Part shown: one piece after another, positions 36,791 through 46,785 of the stretch
How the letters are laid out: each line of letters starts with the position of its first letter
How positions within the stretch are numbered: the stretch's first letter is position 1
DNA from: Mycobacterium mantenii
GTDB taxonomy: Bacteria > Actinomycetota > Actinomycetes > Mycobacteriales > Mycobacteriaceae
Assembly (NCBI RefSeq): GCF_010731775.1
Contig: NZ_AP022590.1
Location: 3,534,001-3,598,000 of the forward strand
DNA: 64,000 nt
Direction of reading: 5' to 3'
The notes under the pieces: generated by a model
Seen by the model: only the letters and a program-made list of their open reading frames with translations
What the model was told of the DNA's origin: nothing
The model's database searches: none
Translations under genes and position numbers: made by a program

Positions 36791-37034
36791 GTTGACTATC
36801 CGGGCCGCTCACTACCGGCAACATATCGAAGCTTAAACATGTTGGGGCATAAAGGACTTCGTTTAGGCCATCCGGCCGCCCACCGCGTCGTGGGCATCGG
36901 GTCCGACAACCAATCCCGCACCGCCGGATCGACGCGACCGGTAGTCCGCCCTCTAGGGCTGGATAAGTATCCCGTTGGGCTGACGGCTGACCGCCGACGG
37001 CTATAAGCTCAAGTAGCACAAGGGATTAACGGCG

Positions 37035-37982
37035 TTAGCTCCCGGCCCGTTGCGCAGCCACGAACAGATTCCCGGGCACGTAGTCCCGGACCTCCTTGGG
37101 CGCCGCGCGCCCGTAGCCGGCCATCAACTCGTCGGCCGGCGTCACCGTCACGTCCCAGCCGTGGCGGCCGAACCACTCGCCGACGTCCTCGCGTTCCTCG
37201 AAATACCAGAGCTCGTCGGTCCGGGGCAGCTCGCGATCCGGATCCACTCCGGCCATCAGCGCGCGGATCCGGTCCATCCGCTCACGGCGCTTGGCGCGGG
37301 CCTGCGGATCGAGGAACTTCGGGCCCAGCGCCTCCACGGCGACCCGGCTGCCGGGACCGGTCAGCCCCTGGATGCGGTCGAACAGTAACTCTTGCGCGGC
37401 CGCGGGCAGGTACGGCATCAATCCCTCGGCCGACCAGACACTGGACGCTGACGCGTCAAAACCCGCCTGCCGCAACGCGGTCGGCCAATCCTGGCGCAGG
37501 TCCACCGGGACTGCGACGCGGTTGCAGGCGGGTTGAGCCCCATGCTCGGCCAGGGTGGACGCCTTGAAGTCCAGCACCCGGGTCTGGTCGAGCTCGTAGA
37601 CTGTGGTGCCCGCCGGCCAGGGCAACCGCCAGGACCGCGCGTCCAGGCCGGCCGCCAGGATCACCGCCTGGCGGATGCCCGCACCGGTGGCGTCGAGGAA
37701 GAACTTGTCGAAAAACGCCGTGCGCGAGGCCATGTAACCGACCATCGACTGCATCTGCAGCGGCAGCGTCGGCTCGGCTTCGACGATTTCGGCCGGCAGC
37801 TGCGCCCCGGAGTGCCAATTCCACACGCCGTCACCGGCGGCGTCGAGGAACACCTGAGCGAATGGATCTGTGATCAAAGGGTTTTCGCTGCGGGTCTCCG
37901 CGGCACGGGCCGAGGCCACACCAAGCGCGGTCGCGCCCACGCTTTCGGTGATCTCCCAGCTGTCGTTGTCGGTTCTGGCCAC
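37035..37982 (-). CDS. SAM-dependent methyltransferase, TIGR00027/LCMT type, copy 1
   Basis: 315 residues, GTG start ([20 protein letters not shown]). Class I methyltransferase of the large mycobacterial leucine-carboxyl-methyltransferase-like family: [20 protein letters not shown] is the SAM-binding GxDxR motif, followed by [20 protein letters not shown] and [20 protein letters not shown]. Substrate unknown. It lies 2 bp after the stop of a close paralogue, and the first 60 residues of both are nearly the same, so they arose by tandem duplication and are probably co-transcribed. Confidence 0.9.
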   Translation of the reverse strand: MARTDNDSWEITESVGATALGVASARAAETRSENPLITDPFAQVFLDAAGDGVWNWHSGAQLPAEIVEAEPTLPLQMQSMVGYMASRTAFFDKFFLDATGAGIRQAVILAAGLDARSWRLPWPAGTTVYELDQTRVLDFKASTLAEHGAQPACNRVAVPVDLRQDWPTALRQAGFDASASSVWSAEGLMPYLPAAAQELLFDRIQGLTGPGSRVAVEALGPKFLDPQARAKRRERMDRIRALMAGVDPDRELPRTDELWYFEEREDVGEWFGRHGWDVTVTPADELMAGYGRAAPKEVRDYVPGNLFVAAQRAGS

Positions 37983-37984
37983 GA

Positions 37985-38947
37985 TCAGTTCCCTCCCGTC
38001 CGCTGCGCCGCCACGAACAGCGTCTGCGGCGTGGCGTCGTCGATGCCCTGTGGTGGCTTGCGGCCGTAGCCGGCCATCAGCTCCGGCGCTGGGGTGACCG
38101 TCACCTCCCAGCCGTGCCGGCCCAGCCAGTCAGCCACATCCTCACGTTCCTCGAAGTACCACAGGTCTTGCACGTCGGGAATGTCGCGCTCGGGGTCCAG
38201 TTCGGCCATCAGGTCGCGCACCCGCTGCATGGTCTGGCGTTGCCGGTTCCGGGCCTCCTCGTCGAGGAAGTCGGGGCCGGGCGCTTCCACGGCGATCCGG
38301 CTGCCGTGCGCGCTGAGCGCCTGTACCCGGTCGAACAGCAGCTCTTGGGCGGCTGCCGGCAGAAACGGCAACAGCCCCTCCGCCGACCACACGCTGGGCG
38401 CCGAGAGGTCAAATCCGGCCTGCTGCAATGCGGACGGCCAGTCGTGGCGCAGGTCGACGGGAACGTTGACGAGCTTGCAGGTTGGCTGGGCGCCCTTTTC
38501 GCGCAGCGTCGACGCCTTAAAGTCCAACACCCGCGGCTGGTCCAACTCGTACACCGTGGTGGCATCCGGCCCCTCTTTTCCGAAGGGCAGCCGCCAGGCC
38601 CGGGAGTCCAGCCCCGCCGCCAGAATCACCACCTGACGCACGCCCCCGCCGATTGCGTCGAGGAAGAACCTGTCGAAGAACGCCGTCCGGGCGGCCATGT
38701 AGTCGACCATCCCCTGCATCCGGGGCTTCAGGTCCGGTTCGAGCTCGGCGATCTGGGCGGGCAGATTGGGAGCCGCGAACCAGTCCCACATGCCTTCCCC
38801 GGCCGCCTGCAGAAACACCCGCGCGAATGGGTCGCTGATCAGCGGATTCTCACTCTCGGTCTCGGCGGCCCGGGCCGCCGCCACGCCCAGAGCAGTCGCC
38901 CCCACGCTCTCGGTGATCTCCCAGCTGTCGTCGTCCGTCCTGGCCAC
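37985..38947 (-). CDS. SAM-dependent methyltransferase, TIGR00027/LCMT type, copy 2
   Basis: 320 residues, GTG start ([20 protein letters not shown]). Same family and motif set as the downstream copy: [40 protein letters not shown] and [21 protein letters not shown] short insert ([11 protein letters not shown]) distinguishes it from its neighbour. The upstream 159 bp is shared with the divergent flippase-fusion gene and contains the 10-bp palindrome AAGTTAACTT at 39037-39046. Substrate unknown. Confidence 0.9.
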   Translation of the reverse strand: MARTDDDSWEITESVGATALGVAAARAAETESENPLISDPFARVFLQAAGEGMWDWFAAPNLPAQIAELEPDLKPRMQGMVDYMAARTAFFDRFFLDAIGGGVRQVVILAAGLDSRAWRLPFGKEGPDATTVYELDQPRVLDFKASTLREKGAQPTCKLVNVPVDLRHDWPSALQQAGFDLSAPSVWSAEGLLPFLPAAAQELLFDRVQALSAHGSRIAVEAPGPDFLDEEARNRQRQTMQRVRDLMAELDPERDIPDVQDLWYFEEREDVADWLGRHGWEVTVTPAPELMAGYGRKPPQGIDDATPQTLFVAAQRTGGN

Positions 38948-39106
38948 GCCGGTGCCCTCCCCAATTCGCTAGCACGCCTACCTAACCGACCCTACGCGCG
39001 CCGGATGACTGGGAGCTGTCAACGGACCGGGTATTTAAGTTAACTTGTCCGCGGGCCAGCAGGCCGCAAGCAGAGTGCCAGCGCGAACTCAAAGGATCGT
39101 TGATAG

Positions 39107-41482
39107 ATGCGAGTTGACGGGCGCGAGATCATCGTTTCCGGCAGCTTGCTGCAGCCACTGACCCGACGGACCAACGACATCCTGCGGCTGATACTGGCAG
39201 TGCTCTCTCTGGCGCTGGTGATCACGGGTTCGGTGATCACCCGTCCGCAGTGGATCGCGCTGGAGAAATCCGTCTCGCAGATCGTCGGCGTTTTGTCGCC
39301 GACGCAATCCGATGCGGTGTACCTGATCTACGGATTGGCGATCGTGGCATTGCCATTCGTAATCCTGATCGGTCTGATCGTCGCCGGGCAGTGGAAGCTG
39401 CTGGGCGCGTACGCCGCCGCGGGGTTGAGCGCCATTGTGTTGTTGTCGATCAGCGGCACCGGCCTGTCCGCGCCGCGGTGGCACTTCGACGCCCTCGACC
39501 GGCTGACCACGCTGCCGGCGCAGTTGCTCGACGACCCGCGGTGGATCGGGATGCTGGCGGCCGTGCTGACGGTTTCGGGCCCTTGGCTGCCGGCGCGCTG
39601 GCGGCGCTGGTGGTGGGCGCTGCTACTGGCCTTCGTGCCCATCCACCTGGTGGTCAGTGCCATCGTCCCGGCGCGCTCGCTGGTGGGCCTGACGGTCGGG
39701 TGGGTGGTCGGGGCGCTGGTGGTGCTCGTCGTCGGCACTCCCGCGCTCGAGGTGCCACTGGACGCCGCGGTGCGTGCCCTGGCCAAGGGCGGCTTCGCCG
39801 TCTCGCGGCTCAGGGTGGTGCGGCCGGCCGGGCGCGGCCCGCTGATTCTTTCGGCCGACGGCGAACATCTCGGCGAGACGGCACTGATCGAGTTGTACGG
39901 CCCGCATCAACGCAGCGGCGGGGCGCTGCGCCAGTTGTGGGGGAAGCTGAAGTTGCGCGACGCCGAGACCGCACCCCTGGTGACATCCATGCGCCGGGCC
40001 GTGGAGCATCGGGCGCTGATGGCGATCGCCATCGGCGAGGCGGGCCTGGCCAACACGGCGACGGTCGCCGTCGCTCCGCTGGACCGCGGGTGGATGCTGT
40101 ACTCGCACCGGCCGCCTCGCGGAACACCCATCGACGAATGCGCCAAGACGACTCCCGTTGCCCGGCCGTGGGAATCGCTGCGAGTCCTCAACGACCGCCA
40201 GATCGCCCACGGGGACCTGCGCAACCACCACATCACGGTGGAGGACGACACCGTGATGTTCGGCGGCTTCGGCAGCGCCGAGTACGGAGCCACCGATGCC
40301 CAACTGCAGTCCGACATCGCACAGCTGCTGGTGACCACTTCTGCCTTGTACGAGCCGAAGTCCGCGGTGCGCGCGGCGATCGAGGTGTTCGGCAAGGACA
40401 CCATCCTGAGCGCATCCCGCCGCCTCACGAAAGTCGCCGTGCCGCGGTCTGTTCGGCGTTCGGTGCCGAACTCCGGTGCCGTCATCTCCGCGGCGCGGGC
40501 GGAGGTCAAACGGCAAACCGGTGCCGACCAGATCAAGCCCCAGACCATCACCAGGTTCACCCGCAGCCAGATCGTCCAGCTGGTGCTCTTCGGCGCGCTG
40601 GTCTATGTCGCGTATCCCTTCATCAGCACGGCACCGACGTTCTTCTCCCAGCTGAGGCACGCGAACTGGTCGTGGTCACTGCTGGGCCTGCTGGTGTCGG
40701 CGCTGACCTACGTCGGTGCGGCCGCCGCGTTGTGGGCCTGCGCCGACGGCATGGTGAACTTCTGGACGCTGTCAATCGCTCAGGTGGCCAACACTTTTGC
40801 CGCGACCACCACCCCGGCCGGCGTCGGCGGGCTGGCGCTGAGCACGCGGTTCCTGCAGAAGAGTGGGTTGTCGGCGATGCGCGCGACCGCGGCGGTGGCG
40901 CTGCAGCAGTCGGTACAGGTGATCGCGCACCTCGCGCTGCTGATCGTGTTCAGCGCCGCCGCCGGAGCCTCGATGAACCTACGGCATTTCGTCCCGAGCG
41001 CGACATTGCTATACCTGATCGCGGGGGTCGCGCTCGGCATCATCGGCACGTTCCTGTTCGTGCCCACCCTGCGCAAGTGGCTGGCGACCGAGGTGCGCCC
41101 CAAGCTGAACGAGGTGGTGACCGATCTGGTCAAGCTCGCCCGCGAACCGCGCCGGCTGGCCCTGATCCTGCTGGGTTGTGCGGGAACGACCCTTGGGGCG
41201 GCGCTGGCGCTGTGGGCCAGCATCGAAGCCTTCGGCGGCGGAACGACTTTCGTCGCTGTCACCGTGGTCACCATGGTCGGCGGGACGCTGGCCTCGGCGG
41301 CCCCCACGCCCGGCGGTGTCGGGGCGGTCGAGGCGGCGCTGATCGGCGGCCTGGCCGCGTTCGGCGTCCCGGCGGCCGTCGGCGTGCCGTCCGTCCTGCT
41401 GTATCGGGTGCTGACCTGTTGGCTCCCGGTCTTCGTCGGCTGGCCGGTGATGCGGTGGCTGACCGCACACGAGATGGTCTGA
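39107..41482 (+). CDS. Membrane protein: kinase-like domain fused to YbhN/LPG-synthase-type flippase domain
   Basis: 791 residues in three parts. An N-terminal membrane block (about 25-210) has five or six helices. A cytosolic kinase-like region (about 225-470) carries IAHGDLRNHHITVEDD (H368-D370, the catalytic-loop pattern), but the metal-binding DFG triplet reads FGGFG, so the Asp is missing and ATP transfer is doubtful. The C-terminal part (about 505-790) is a YbhN/UPF0104 lysylphosphatidylglycerol-synthase-like membrane domain, with LSTRFLQKSGLSAMRATAAV and the conserved AAPTPGGVGAVEAALIGGLA. A lipid flippase or glycolipid transporter controlled by a pseudokinase is plausible. Runs convergent with the GH92 gene, 4 bp apart. 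Confidence 0.85.
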   Translation: MRVDGREIIVSGSLLQPLTRRTNDILRLILAVLSLALVITGSVITRPQWIALEKSVSQIVGVLSPTQSDAVYLIYGLAIVALPFVILIGLIVAGQWKLLGAYAAAGLSAIVLLSISGTGLSAPRWHFDALDRLTTLPAQLLDDPRWIGMLAAVLTVSGPWLPARWRRWWWALLLAFVPIHLVVSAIVPARSLVGLTVGWVVGALVVLVVGTPALEVPLDAAVRALAKGGFAVSRLRVVRPAGRGPLILSADGEHLGETALIELYGPHQRSGGALRQLWGKLKLRDAETAPLVTSMRRAVEHRALMAIAIGEAGLANTATVAVAPLDRGWMLYSHRPPRGTPIDECAKTTPVARPWESLRVLNDRQIAHGDLRNHHITVEDDTVMFGGFGSAEYGATDAQLQSDIAQLLVTTSALYEPKSAVRAAIEVFGKDTILSASRRLTKVAVPRSVRRSVPNSGAVISAARAEVKRQTGADQIKPQTITRFTRSQIVQLVLFGALVYVAYPFISTAPTFFSQLRHANWSWSLLGLLVSALTYVGAAAALWACADGMVNFWTLSIAQVANTFAATTTPAGVGGLALSTRFLQKSGLSAMRATAAVALQQSVQVIAHLALLIVFSAAAGASMNLRHFVPSATLLYLIAGVALGIIGTFLFVPTLRKWLATEVRPKLNEVVTDLVKLAREPRRLALILLGCAGTTLGAALALWASIEAFGGGTTFVAVTVVTMVGGTLASAAPTPGGVGAVEAALIGGLAAFGVPAAVGVPSVLLYRVLTCWLPVFVGWPVMRWLTAHEMV

Positions 41483-41486
41483 GGGC

Positions 41487-44129
41487 CTAGCTCTCGGATT
41501 CGGTCTGCGCGACCACGAGAACGGTTGAGGTGCACACGCTTTGGCCGACCGCGGTGGTCAAATACACCAGGTAGTAGTCCTCGGGCACCGACTGTGCCAC
41601 GGTGATCGGGACGGTAACGCCGGCCGATCCGTCGGCGGTGAATCGGCCAGACGTCGGCGTGACGCCGATCCCGGCATCCGATGACGTGCCCGCAACGGCG
41701 TAGCCGTCGGCGCCGTTGGTCATGCGCTGCGCGTCGAGGGTCACGCTGCCCGTGTGCCCGGGCGCGATCGTGACAACGGGCGTCGACACGTTGACGGCCA
41801 CTGCCGAACTACCCGCCCCGAACGACGGGGGCGCATCGTCTTCGGCAGTGCCCCAACGCTTGTCGGGATAAGCGGCAAGCGAGAACGCCAGCGTGCCGCC
41901 GGTGCGGATGATCGACTCGGGTAGCCACGTGTGGCCGGTGGCCTGGCCGTCGACCCTCAGGCCGCTGATGTATTTCAGGTGACGCGGCCCCGACGCACCC
42001 GGGGCCGAGATGCGGATGGATTTGTTTGCCGGAAGCGCGATTTCGACACTGTCGAAAAGCGGTGCGCCGACGGTGAGGATCGGCGTTCCCGGGGTGGCCG
42101 GGTACAGGCCCAGCGCCGCCCAGACGTACCAGCTGGCCAGCGCGCCCAGGTCGTCGTTGCCCGGCTCACCGTCGGCGGTCGGAGCGAAGAGCCCCCGGAC
42201 CCGGTCGACCGTGTGCTGCGTTTTCCACGGTTGACCGATGTAGTTGTACAGCCACGGCACACCGAAACTCGGCTCGTTGCCCGCCCACAGATACGGCCGG
42301 TTGGGGCCGACGTTGAGTCGCTCGGTGAAGCGGTCCAGCCGGTTGGCCACGGCCGCGCGGCCGCCGAGCGCGGTCACCAGGCCCGCGACGTTGTGCGGCA
42401 CCGACCAGACGTATTGTTCGGCGTTGCCCTCGTCGTAGCCGACCTGCCCGAAGTTTTCCGGGGCCACCACGACTGCCGGACCGCGCCGAAACAGGCCGGT
42501 CCAGCTGCGCGGCACGATCGATCGGGTGGTCGGATTGAACAGATTCTGCCAATACTGCGCCCGGTTCTGAAATTCCGCGGCGGTCGCGGCGTCGCCCAGT
42601 GAGTTGGCGAATCGGGAAATGGCGAAGTCGTCGATCGACCACTCCAGGGTGATCGACGCGTCGGCGATCCACCCGTTGCGGGCGAACTCCTGGGTGAACG
42701 GCGCATAGCCGAACCGCAGGTAGGTGGCGATGCCGCGGCGCTCCACATAGCCGTTTAGGCCGACACCGCCCTCGGTCGCCCCATCCACCATGTAGCGCAG
42801 CGCGGTGTTGACGTCGAAGTCGTTGGCTCCGAACGTGTTCAGGTTCGCGATGAGCGGCACCACACTGTCCCCGGTCATCTCGCCCGTCGCGGCATTGGCG
42901 AACGCCCAGCGCGGCAGCGCGCCGCTCTGCTCGGCGTCGTTTACCAGCGACTGGGCCATGTCGCTGGCCCGCTCGGGAAACAACAGCGCCTGCAACGCCG
43001 CCAGGCATCGATAGGTGTCCCAGTCGGAGAAGTTGGCGTACTGCGTGTGGCCGGCGGCCACCGTGCGGATGGAGCCGTCGAACCCGACGTAGCGCCCGTC
43101 GGCGTCATTGAACATGTTGGGGTGCAGCAGCGTTCGATACAGCGAGGTGTAGAACGTCGTCAGATCATCGACATTTCGGCCGGCGACCGTCACCCGGGAC
43201 AACGCGGCGTTCCATTCCCTGGATGCCGCGGCGCGAACCTCGTCGAAACCCGCCCCCTCGGCCGCCAGGTTCGCCTGCGCGCCCTCGATTCCGACGTAGG
43301 AGATCGCGGTGCGCACCTCGATCGCCGAGCCGGCCGGAAATTCGACGTAGCCGCCGCTGTACGGTGCGTTTGCGCTGCGGGCGCCGGCGTATACAGCACT
43401 GCCATCCCAGGATCCGTACGAAGTGAAGGGCTGACTGAATTTCATCGCGAAATACACCGTGTAGGCGTTCGGCTTGTCACAGAATCCGCCGCTGGTGGCC
43501 CACCCGGTGATAGTGGTGTTGTCCTCCCCGATCTGGATGGTCGCGCGAGAGTTGCCCGCCAGCGACGAGCCGGAACGCACCTGGAGCAGAGCGGGGCGGC
43601 CGTTGCGCGGATAACTGAATCGGCCGACCCCCGTGTGCGCGGTGGCGGTGAGTTCCGCTTTCACCCCGGTGCCGGGGAACCGCACCGAGTAATAGCCGGG
43701 GACGCCCTGTTCGGTGTCGTCGTGGGCGATTTCCTCCGCGGCCGCCCAGGGCTGCGGGCCGATTTTGCCGGTTACCGGCAGCATCGAGACGTCGCCGAAC
43801 GCGGCGCATCCCACCGAGGCGTGGGTCATGCTGAACCCGGTGGCGCGTGGGTTGTCGTAGTTGTAGCCGGCGTAGTTGCCGGCGGTGTCCGGCGAGTACT
43901 GCACCATCCCGAACGGGACGGTGGCACCCGGGAAATTGTTGATCTCCCCCACCGTCTCGCCGCCCGTCCCGGTGCCGATCAGCGTCGCGACGTGGTCGAC
44001 CGGATTCGCCACGAACAGGGGCGGACCGTCGTATCCCTTCGGCGGGGCCGGCGCGACGAGAACCATGACGAAAACCATCAAGACAGCCGCCGCCGCGATG
44101 ACCGCAATGAGGGCCCGCCGCGACCGCAT
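41487..44129 (-). CDS. Exported GH92 alpha-1,2-mannosidase
   Basis: 880 residues. An N-terminal membrane/signal segment ([20 protein letters not shown]) marks it for export. GH92 signatures include [17 protein letters not shown], the central [37 protein letters not shown], and [21 protein letters not shown] near the C-terminus. GH92 enzymes are calcium-dependent inverting exo-alpha-mannosidases. Probable targets are mannans of lipoarabinomannan or host glycans. It matches M. tuberculosis Rv0584 by synteny: a remnant of the divergent lpqN lies upstream. A further 100-residue immunoglobulin-like tail follows the catalytic part. Confidence 0.93.
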   Translation of the reverse strand: MRSRRALIAVIAAAAVLMVFVMVLVAPAPPKGYDGPPLFVANPVDHVATLIGTGTGGETVGEINNFPGATVPFGMVQYSPDTAGNYAGYNYDNPRATGFSMTHASVGCAAFGDVSMLPVTGKIGPQPWAAAEEIAHDDTEQGVPGYYSVRFPGTGVKAELTATAHTGVGRFSYPRNGRPALLQVRSGSSLAGNSRATIQIGEDNTTITGWATSGGFCDKPNAYTVYFAMKFSQPFTSYGSWDGSAVYAGARSANAPYSGGYVEFPAGSAIEVRTAISYVGIEGAQANLAAEGAGFDEVRAAASREWNAALSRVTVAGRNVDDLTTFYTSLYRTLLHPNMFNDADGRYVGFDGSIRTVAAGHTQYANFSDWDTYRCLAALQALLFPERASDMAQSLVNDAEQSGALPRWAFANAATGEMTGDSVVPLIANLNTFGANDFDVNTALRYMVDGATEGGVGLNGYVERRGIATYLRFGYAPFTQEFARNGWIADASITLEWSIDDFAISRFANSLGDAATAAEFQNRAQYWQNLFNPTTRSIVPRSWTGLFRRGPAVVVAPENFGQVGYDEGNAEQYVWSVPHNVAGLVTALGGRAAVANRLDRFTERLNVGPNRPYLWAGNEPSFGVPWLYNYIGQPWKTQHTVDRVRGLFAPTADGEPGNDDLGALASWYVWAALGLYPATPGTPILTVGAPLFDSVEIALPANKSIRISAPGASGPRHLKYISGLRVDGQATGHTWLPESIIRTGGTLAFSLAAYPDKRWGTAEDDAPPSFGAGSSAVAVNVSTPVVTIAPGHTGSVTLDAQRMTNGADGYAVAGTSSDAGIGVTPTSGRFTADGSAGVTVPITVAQSVPEDYYLVYLTTAVGQSVCTSTVLVVAQTESES

Positions 44130-44304
44130 ACCTGTCTAATACTCGATAACGGCTGGATGGGGGCGCATTCCGGCAGGTGTTTTCGCCGACGAACTGGATA
44201 ACGATTGGCGGCCGGCGGGGTTGTCGCAACAAACTCCGAAAGATTCTGGCAAACCCGCAGGTTATTTCGGTTACTGTCATGCGCACCATGGCTGGCGCTG
44301 GGAG

Positions 44305-44573
44305 TACGCCCCCGGCGAGGTGCAGAATCTGCCCGGATACCAGGGCGGCGGTGACGGCTCCGCGTCCACGCTGGCGGATTCCAGGCCTGGCAGGTGGGCG
44401 GCACGTACCAGCGGGGCGGCAAAACCCGCGTGATCGCGCACAAGACGGTGGTTATCCCGAGCCAAGGCGCGGTCTACGTGCTTCAACTCAACGCCGACGG
44501 CCTGGAGAGCGATCAAGGCCCGTTGATGGACGCCACCAACATCATCGACGACCAAACCACCATCACCGGCTGA
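44305..44573 (+). pseudogene. lpqN: 5'-truncated, frameshifted remnant of an LpqN-type lipoprotein gene
   Basis: Reads YAPGEVQNLPGYQGGGDGSA in one frame, then, after a one-base shift near 44373-44378, continues FQAWQVGGTYQRGGKTRVIA and HKTVVIPSQGAVYVLQLNAD to ATNIIDDQTTITG and a stop. This is the C-terminal half of the LpqN/LpqT family as I remember it (M. tuberculosis Rv0583c, divergent from Rv0584). The signal peptide, lipobox and N-terminal half are missing: upstream sequence to about 44180 is open in frame but shows no signal peptide or family similarity. Orientation relative to the GH92 gene is the M. tuberculosis one, so this is decay in place. Confidence 0.85.
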
Positions 44574-44657
44574 CCCCCGATGCGAGCCGCGGAGACCGAA
44601 AAGCTCCGCGGCTTCGCATCGCTGGCTGCAGAGCCGGGTTGGCTCTACGGTGAACAC

Positions 44658-45143
44658 ATGACAGAGCAGTCATATGTGGTGGAAGCCGGGCACCCGCCGT
44701 CGGCGCTGATGCGCCTGGTCAATCCGCTGATGGGATTCTTGCTGCGCAGTCCGCTGGCCGGCCTCGCGCGCAACCAATTCATGGTGTTGAGTTTCACCGG
44801 GCGCAAGACGGGACGCCCGTACTCAATCCCGTTGAGCGCCCATGTGATTGACGGCCAGCTGTACGCGCTGACCGGCAATCCGTGGAAGCAGAACTTCCGC
44901 GACGGCGGCCCCGTCCAGGTTGTCTTCGACGCCAAGACGACGTCGATGCACGGTGAGCTCATCCGCGACCGGACCGCCGTCGCCGATCTGTTGTTGCGCT
45001 GCGCCGAGTCCTACGGAGTCCAGCGCGCACAACGCATGATCGGACTGAAGTTTCGCGACCACCGCATACCGACCCGCGATGAGTTCGCCGAGGCCGTCGA
45101 CCGACTGCACCTTGGGGCGGTCCGGCTCAGTCCGGCCGAATAG
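44658..45143 (+). CDS. Ddn-like deazaflavin (F420)-dependent nitroreductase family protein
   Basis: 161 residues from ATG (MTEQSYVVEAGHPPSALMRL); an upstream extension to 44580 has no support. The core LSFTGRKTGRPYSIPLSAHV, VIDGQLYALTGNPWKQNFRD and GGPVQVVFDAKT is that of the split-barrel F420-binding Ddn/AclJ-like family, whose members reduce nitroimidazoles, quinones or other acceptors with F420H2. Specific substrate unknown. Converges on the PAS-ANTAR gene, 3 bp away. Confidence 0.85.
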   Translation: MTEQSYVVEAGHPPSALMRLVNPLMGFLLRSPLAGLARNQFMVLSFTGRKTGRPYSIPLSAHVIDGQLYALTGNPWKQNFRDGGPVQVVFDAKTTSMHGELIRDRTAVADLLLRCAESYGVQRAQRMIGLKFRDHRIPTRDEFAEAVDRLHLGAVRLSPAE

Positions 45144-45146
45144 CAC

Positions 45147-45833
45147 TCAGGTGCCCTCGGCCTCGCCGGGCCCGCGCGGCTGCACGCTACGCAGCCGCTG
45201 GTCGAAGGGCGAACGCGCGGTGATGACCTCTTTGCCCAGTGCCGCGAAGTCCTCGGCGATCCCTTGGGCGAGCAGTCCGAGCTTGATGTTTCGCGTCTGG
45301 GACACCGTTTTGAGCATGTTGAACGCGGCGTCCTCGTCGATGCCGTAGATGAGCATCAACATGCCTTTGGTGCGGTCGATCACGCCGCGCCGCCCGACGA
45401 TCTCCGCGACTTTCGCGCTGATGGAGTCCTCGCGGCTGCGGGCGGGTGGCGGCGCGACTTCGATGTAGAAGCCATGGGTCCCGACGACGTTCCCGTCGTC
45501 ATCGCAGAATTGGTCGCCCACCACGAGGACGTGGTGGATCATGCCGCCGGTGTCCACGATGCGATGCCGCGTGGAAAACGCCTGGCGGCGCTTGATCATG
45601 TCGTTGATGCCGTCGGTCACCTGGGGACGGTCGGCCGGATGCTTGTGCGCGAGCACCAGCTCGGTGGTGGGTGTCACGGTGCCGGGCGTGTATCCGTGCA
45701 TGCGTTGGACCTGATCGGACCAGACCCAGCGCTGGCCTTCGAAGTAGAAGCGGAACCAGCCCGCGCATTGCGGCGTAGCGCCGGCCAGACCCCGCTCGAT
45801 CGCCGCGGCTTGGCCGTCTAATTTCCAAGCCAC
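45147..45833 (-). CDS. PAS and ANTAR domain regulator
   Basis: 228 residues. A PAS fold spans about residues 20-125 (GWFRFYFEGQRWVWSDQVQR to GTHGFYIEV). It is followed by an ANTAR RNA-binding domain at about 145-200 (VGRRGVIDRTKGMLMLIYGI and DEDAAFNMLKTVSQTRNIKL). ANTAR proteins bind paired hairpins in mRNA leaders and prevent termination when activated; here the PAS module should sense the signal. No partner kinase is adjacent. No matching leader hairpins were found in the immediate neighbourhood. Confidence 0.9.
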   Translation of the reverse strand: MAWKLDGQAAAIERGLAGATPQCAGWFRFYFEGQRWVWSDQVQRMHGYTPGTVTPTTELVLAHKHPADRPQVTDGINDMIKRRQAFSTRHRIVDTGGMIHHVLVVGDQFCDDDGNVVGTHGFYIEVAPPPARSREDSISAKVAEIVGRRGVIDRTKGMLMLIYGIDEDAAFNMLKTVSQTRNIKLGLLAQGIAEDFAALGKEVITARSPFDQRLRSVQPRGPGEAEGT

Positions 45834-46029
45834 AGCGAACGTTTCACATCGTCGGCGGTGGAGTTGACGGCAGCAATCGGCAGCGATCGCACATCGATCG
45901 CTACCGTCCCGGCGAGAAGACCGGTACTGCGCCCGCAGGAGTGAGATAACTCCATGGCGGCTAGGCTACATTTCCTGACCACTGGTCACGCCCGGAACGA
46001 CGAAATTGCCGGGCGAGTAACTTTTTCGT

Positions 46030-46785
46030 TCAGATCCGCCGCCGCAATTCTTCGACGAGGGCGACCAACTTCGCGTGGTGCGACCCGGGCCAATAGATCC
46101 GGCCGCATTGCGCACACCGGCTGAAGTCGTCGTAGTGCTCGCGGGTCAGCGGCTCCAGCTGGTCGATCACCTCGTCCTTGGTGACCGCGGTCAAAGTGCC
46201 GTTGCAGCGCACGCACCGGGTCAGCGGTGCCAGTCGCTGCCGCAGATCGAGCCGACGGATGACGGCAAGCGCCTGCTCCTCGGGGTCGTCGGGGCGCACG
46301 AACAGACCATGGGTGACGGCGCGGCGCTTGAGCAGGCCACGGTCGCGGGTCAGCAGAATGCGCCGCTGCTCGCCGCTGATGTCGGCGAGGGTCTTGTCGT
46401 CGGCGTCGTGGGACCACCACACGTCGAATCCGAACAGCCGCAGCAGCCACGCCAGCCGGCCGAGGTTCACGTCGACGACGAAACGTGGATCGCGCAACGG
46501 CACGGGCCGCAACCTCGCGGTCGGGCCGATGTCGAGCCCCTCGAACACCGGATAGGCGGCGATGCGGTCGCCGAAGCTCGGGCGGTAATCGAACCCCTGG
46601 GCGGCACCGTTCACCAGGATCAGGTCGACCTCGGTGTGCGGGATTCCCATCGCCTCCAACACGTCTTTGACGGTCTGGTGGGGCCGGAAGGGCCGGCGCA
46701 CCGTGTGCCCGCGCAGCGGCGCGGCCACGAAGTCATTGAGTTCGGCGTATGCCCGAACTTCGACGTAGCCGGTCGGCTCGTTCAC
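46030..46785 (-). CDS. Mut7-C RNase-domain protein with ubiquitin-like N-terminus
   Basis: 251 residues. The N-terminus is a small ubiquitin/ThiS-like fold (VEVRAYAELNDFVAAPLRGH ending VFEGLDIG). The C-terminal part is a Mut7-C PIN-like RNase domain (RFVVDVNLGRLAWLLRLFGF, LLTRDRGLLKRRAVTHG) with a zinc ribbon CVRC and CAQCGRIYWPGSHH. Acidic Asp residues of the PIN fold are kept. Length and architecture match M. tuberculosis Rv0579 (252 aa, from memory). Starts directly after the galK stop with no gap, so it is the third gene of a galT-galK operon. Confidence 0.88.
   Translation of the reverse strand: MNEPTGYVEVRAYAELNDFVAAPLRGHTVRRPFRPHQTVKDVLEAMGIPHTEVDLILVNGAAQGFDYRPSFGDRIAAYPVFEGLDIGPTARLRPVPLRDPRFVVDVNLGRLAWLLRLFGFDVWWSHDADDKTLADISGEQRRILLTRDRGLLKRRAVTHGLFVRPDDPEEQALAVIRRLDLRQRLAPLTRCVRCNGTLTAVTKDEVIDQLEPLTREHYDDFSRCAQCGRIYWPGSHHAKLVALVEELRRRI

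Noticed and set aside
36791..37034. Possible regulatory content in the DUF222-methyltransferase gap
   Set aside because: Both flanking genes end here (convergent). No clear hairpin, dyad or ORF was found.
44221..44433. 70-residue ORF with TTG start
   Set aside because: Its C-terminal part is the wrong frame of the lpqN relic after the frameshift, and there is no ribosome-binding site.
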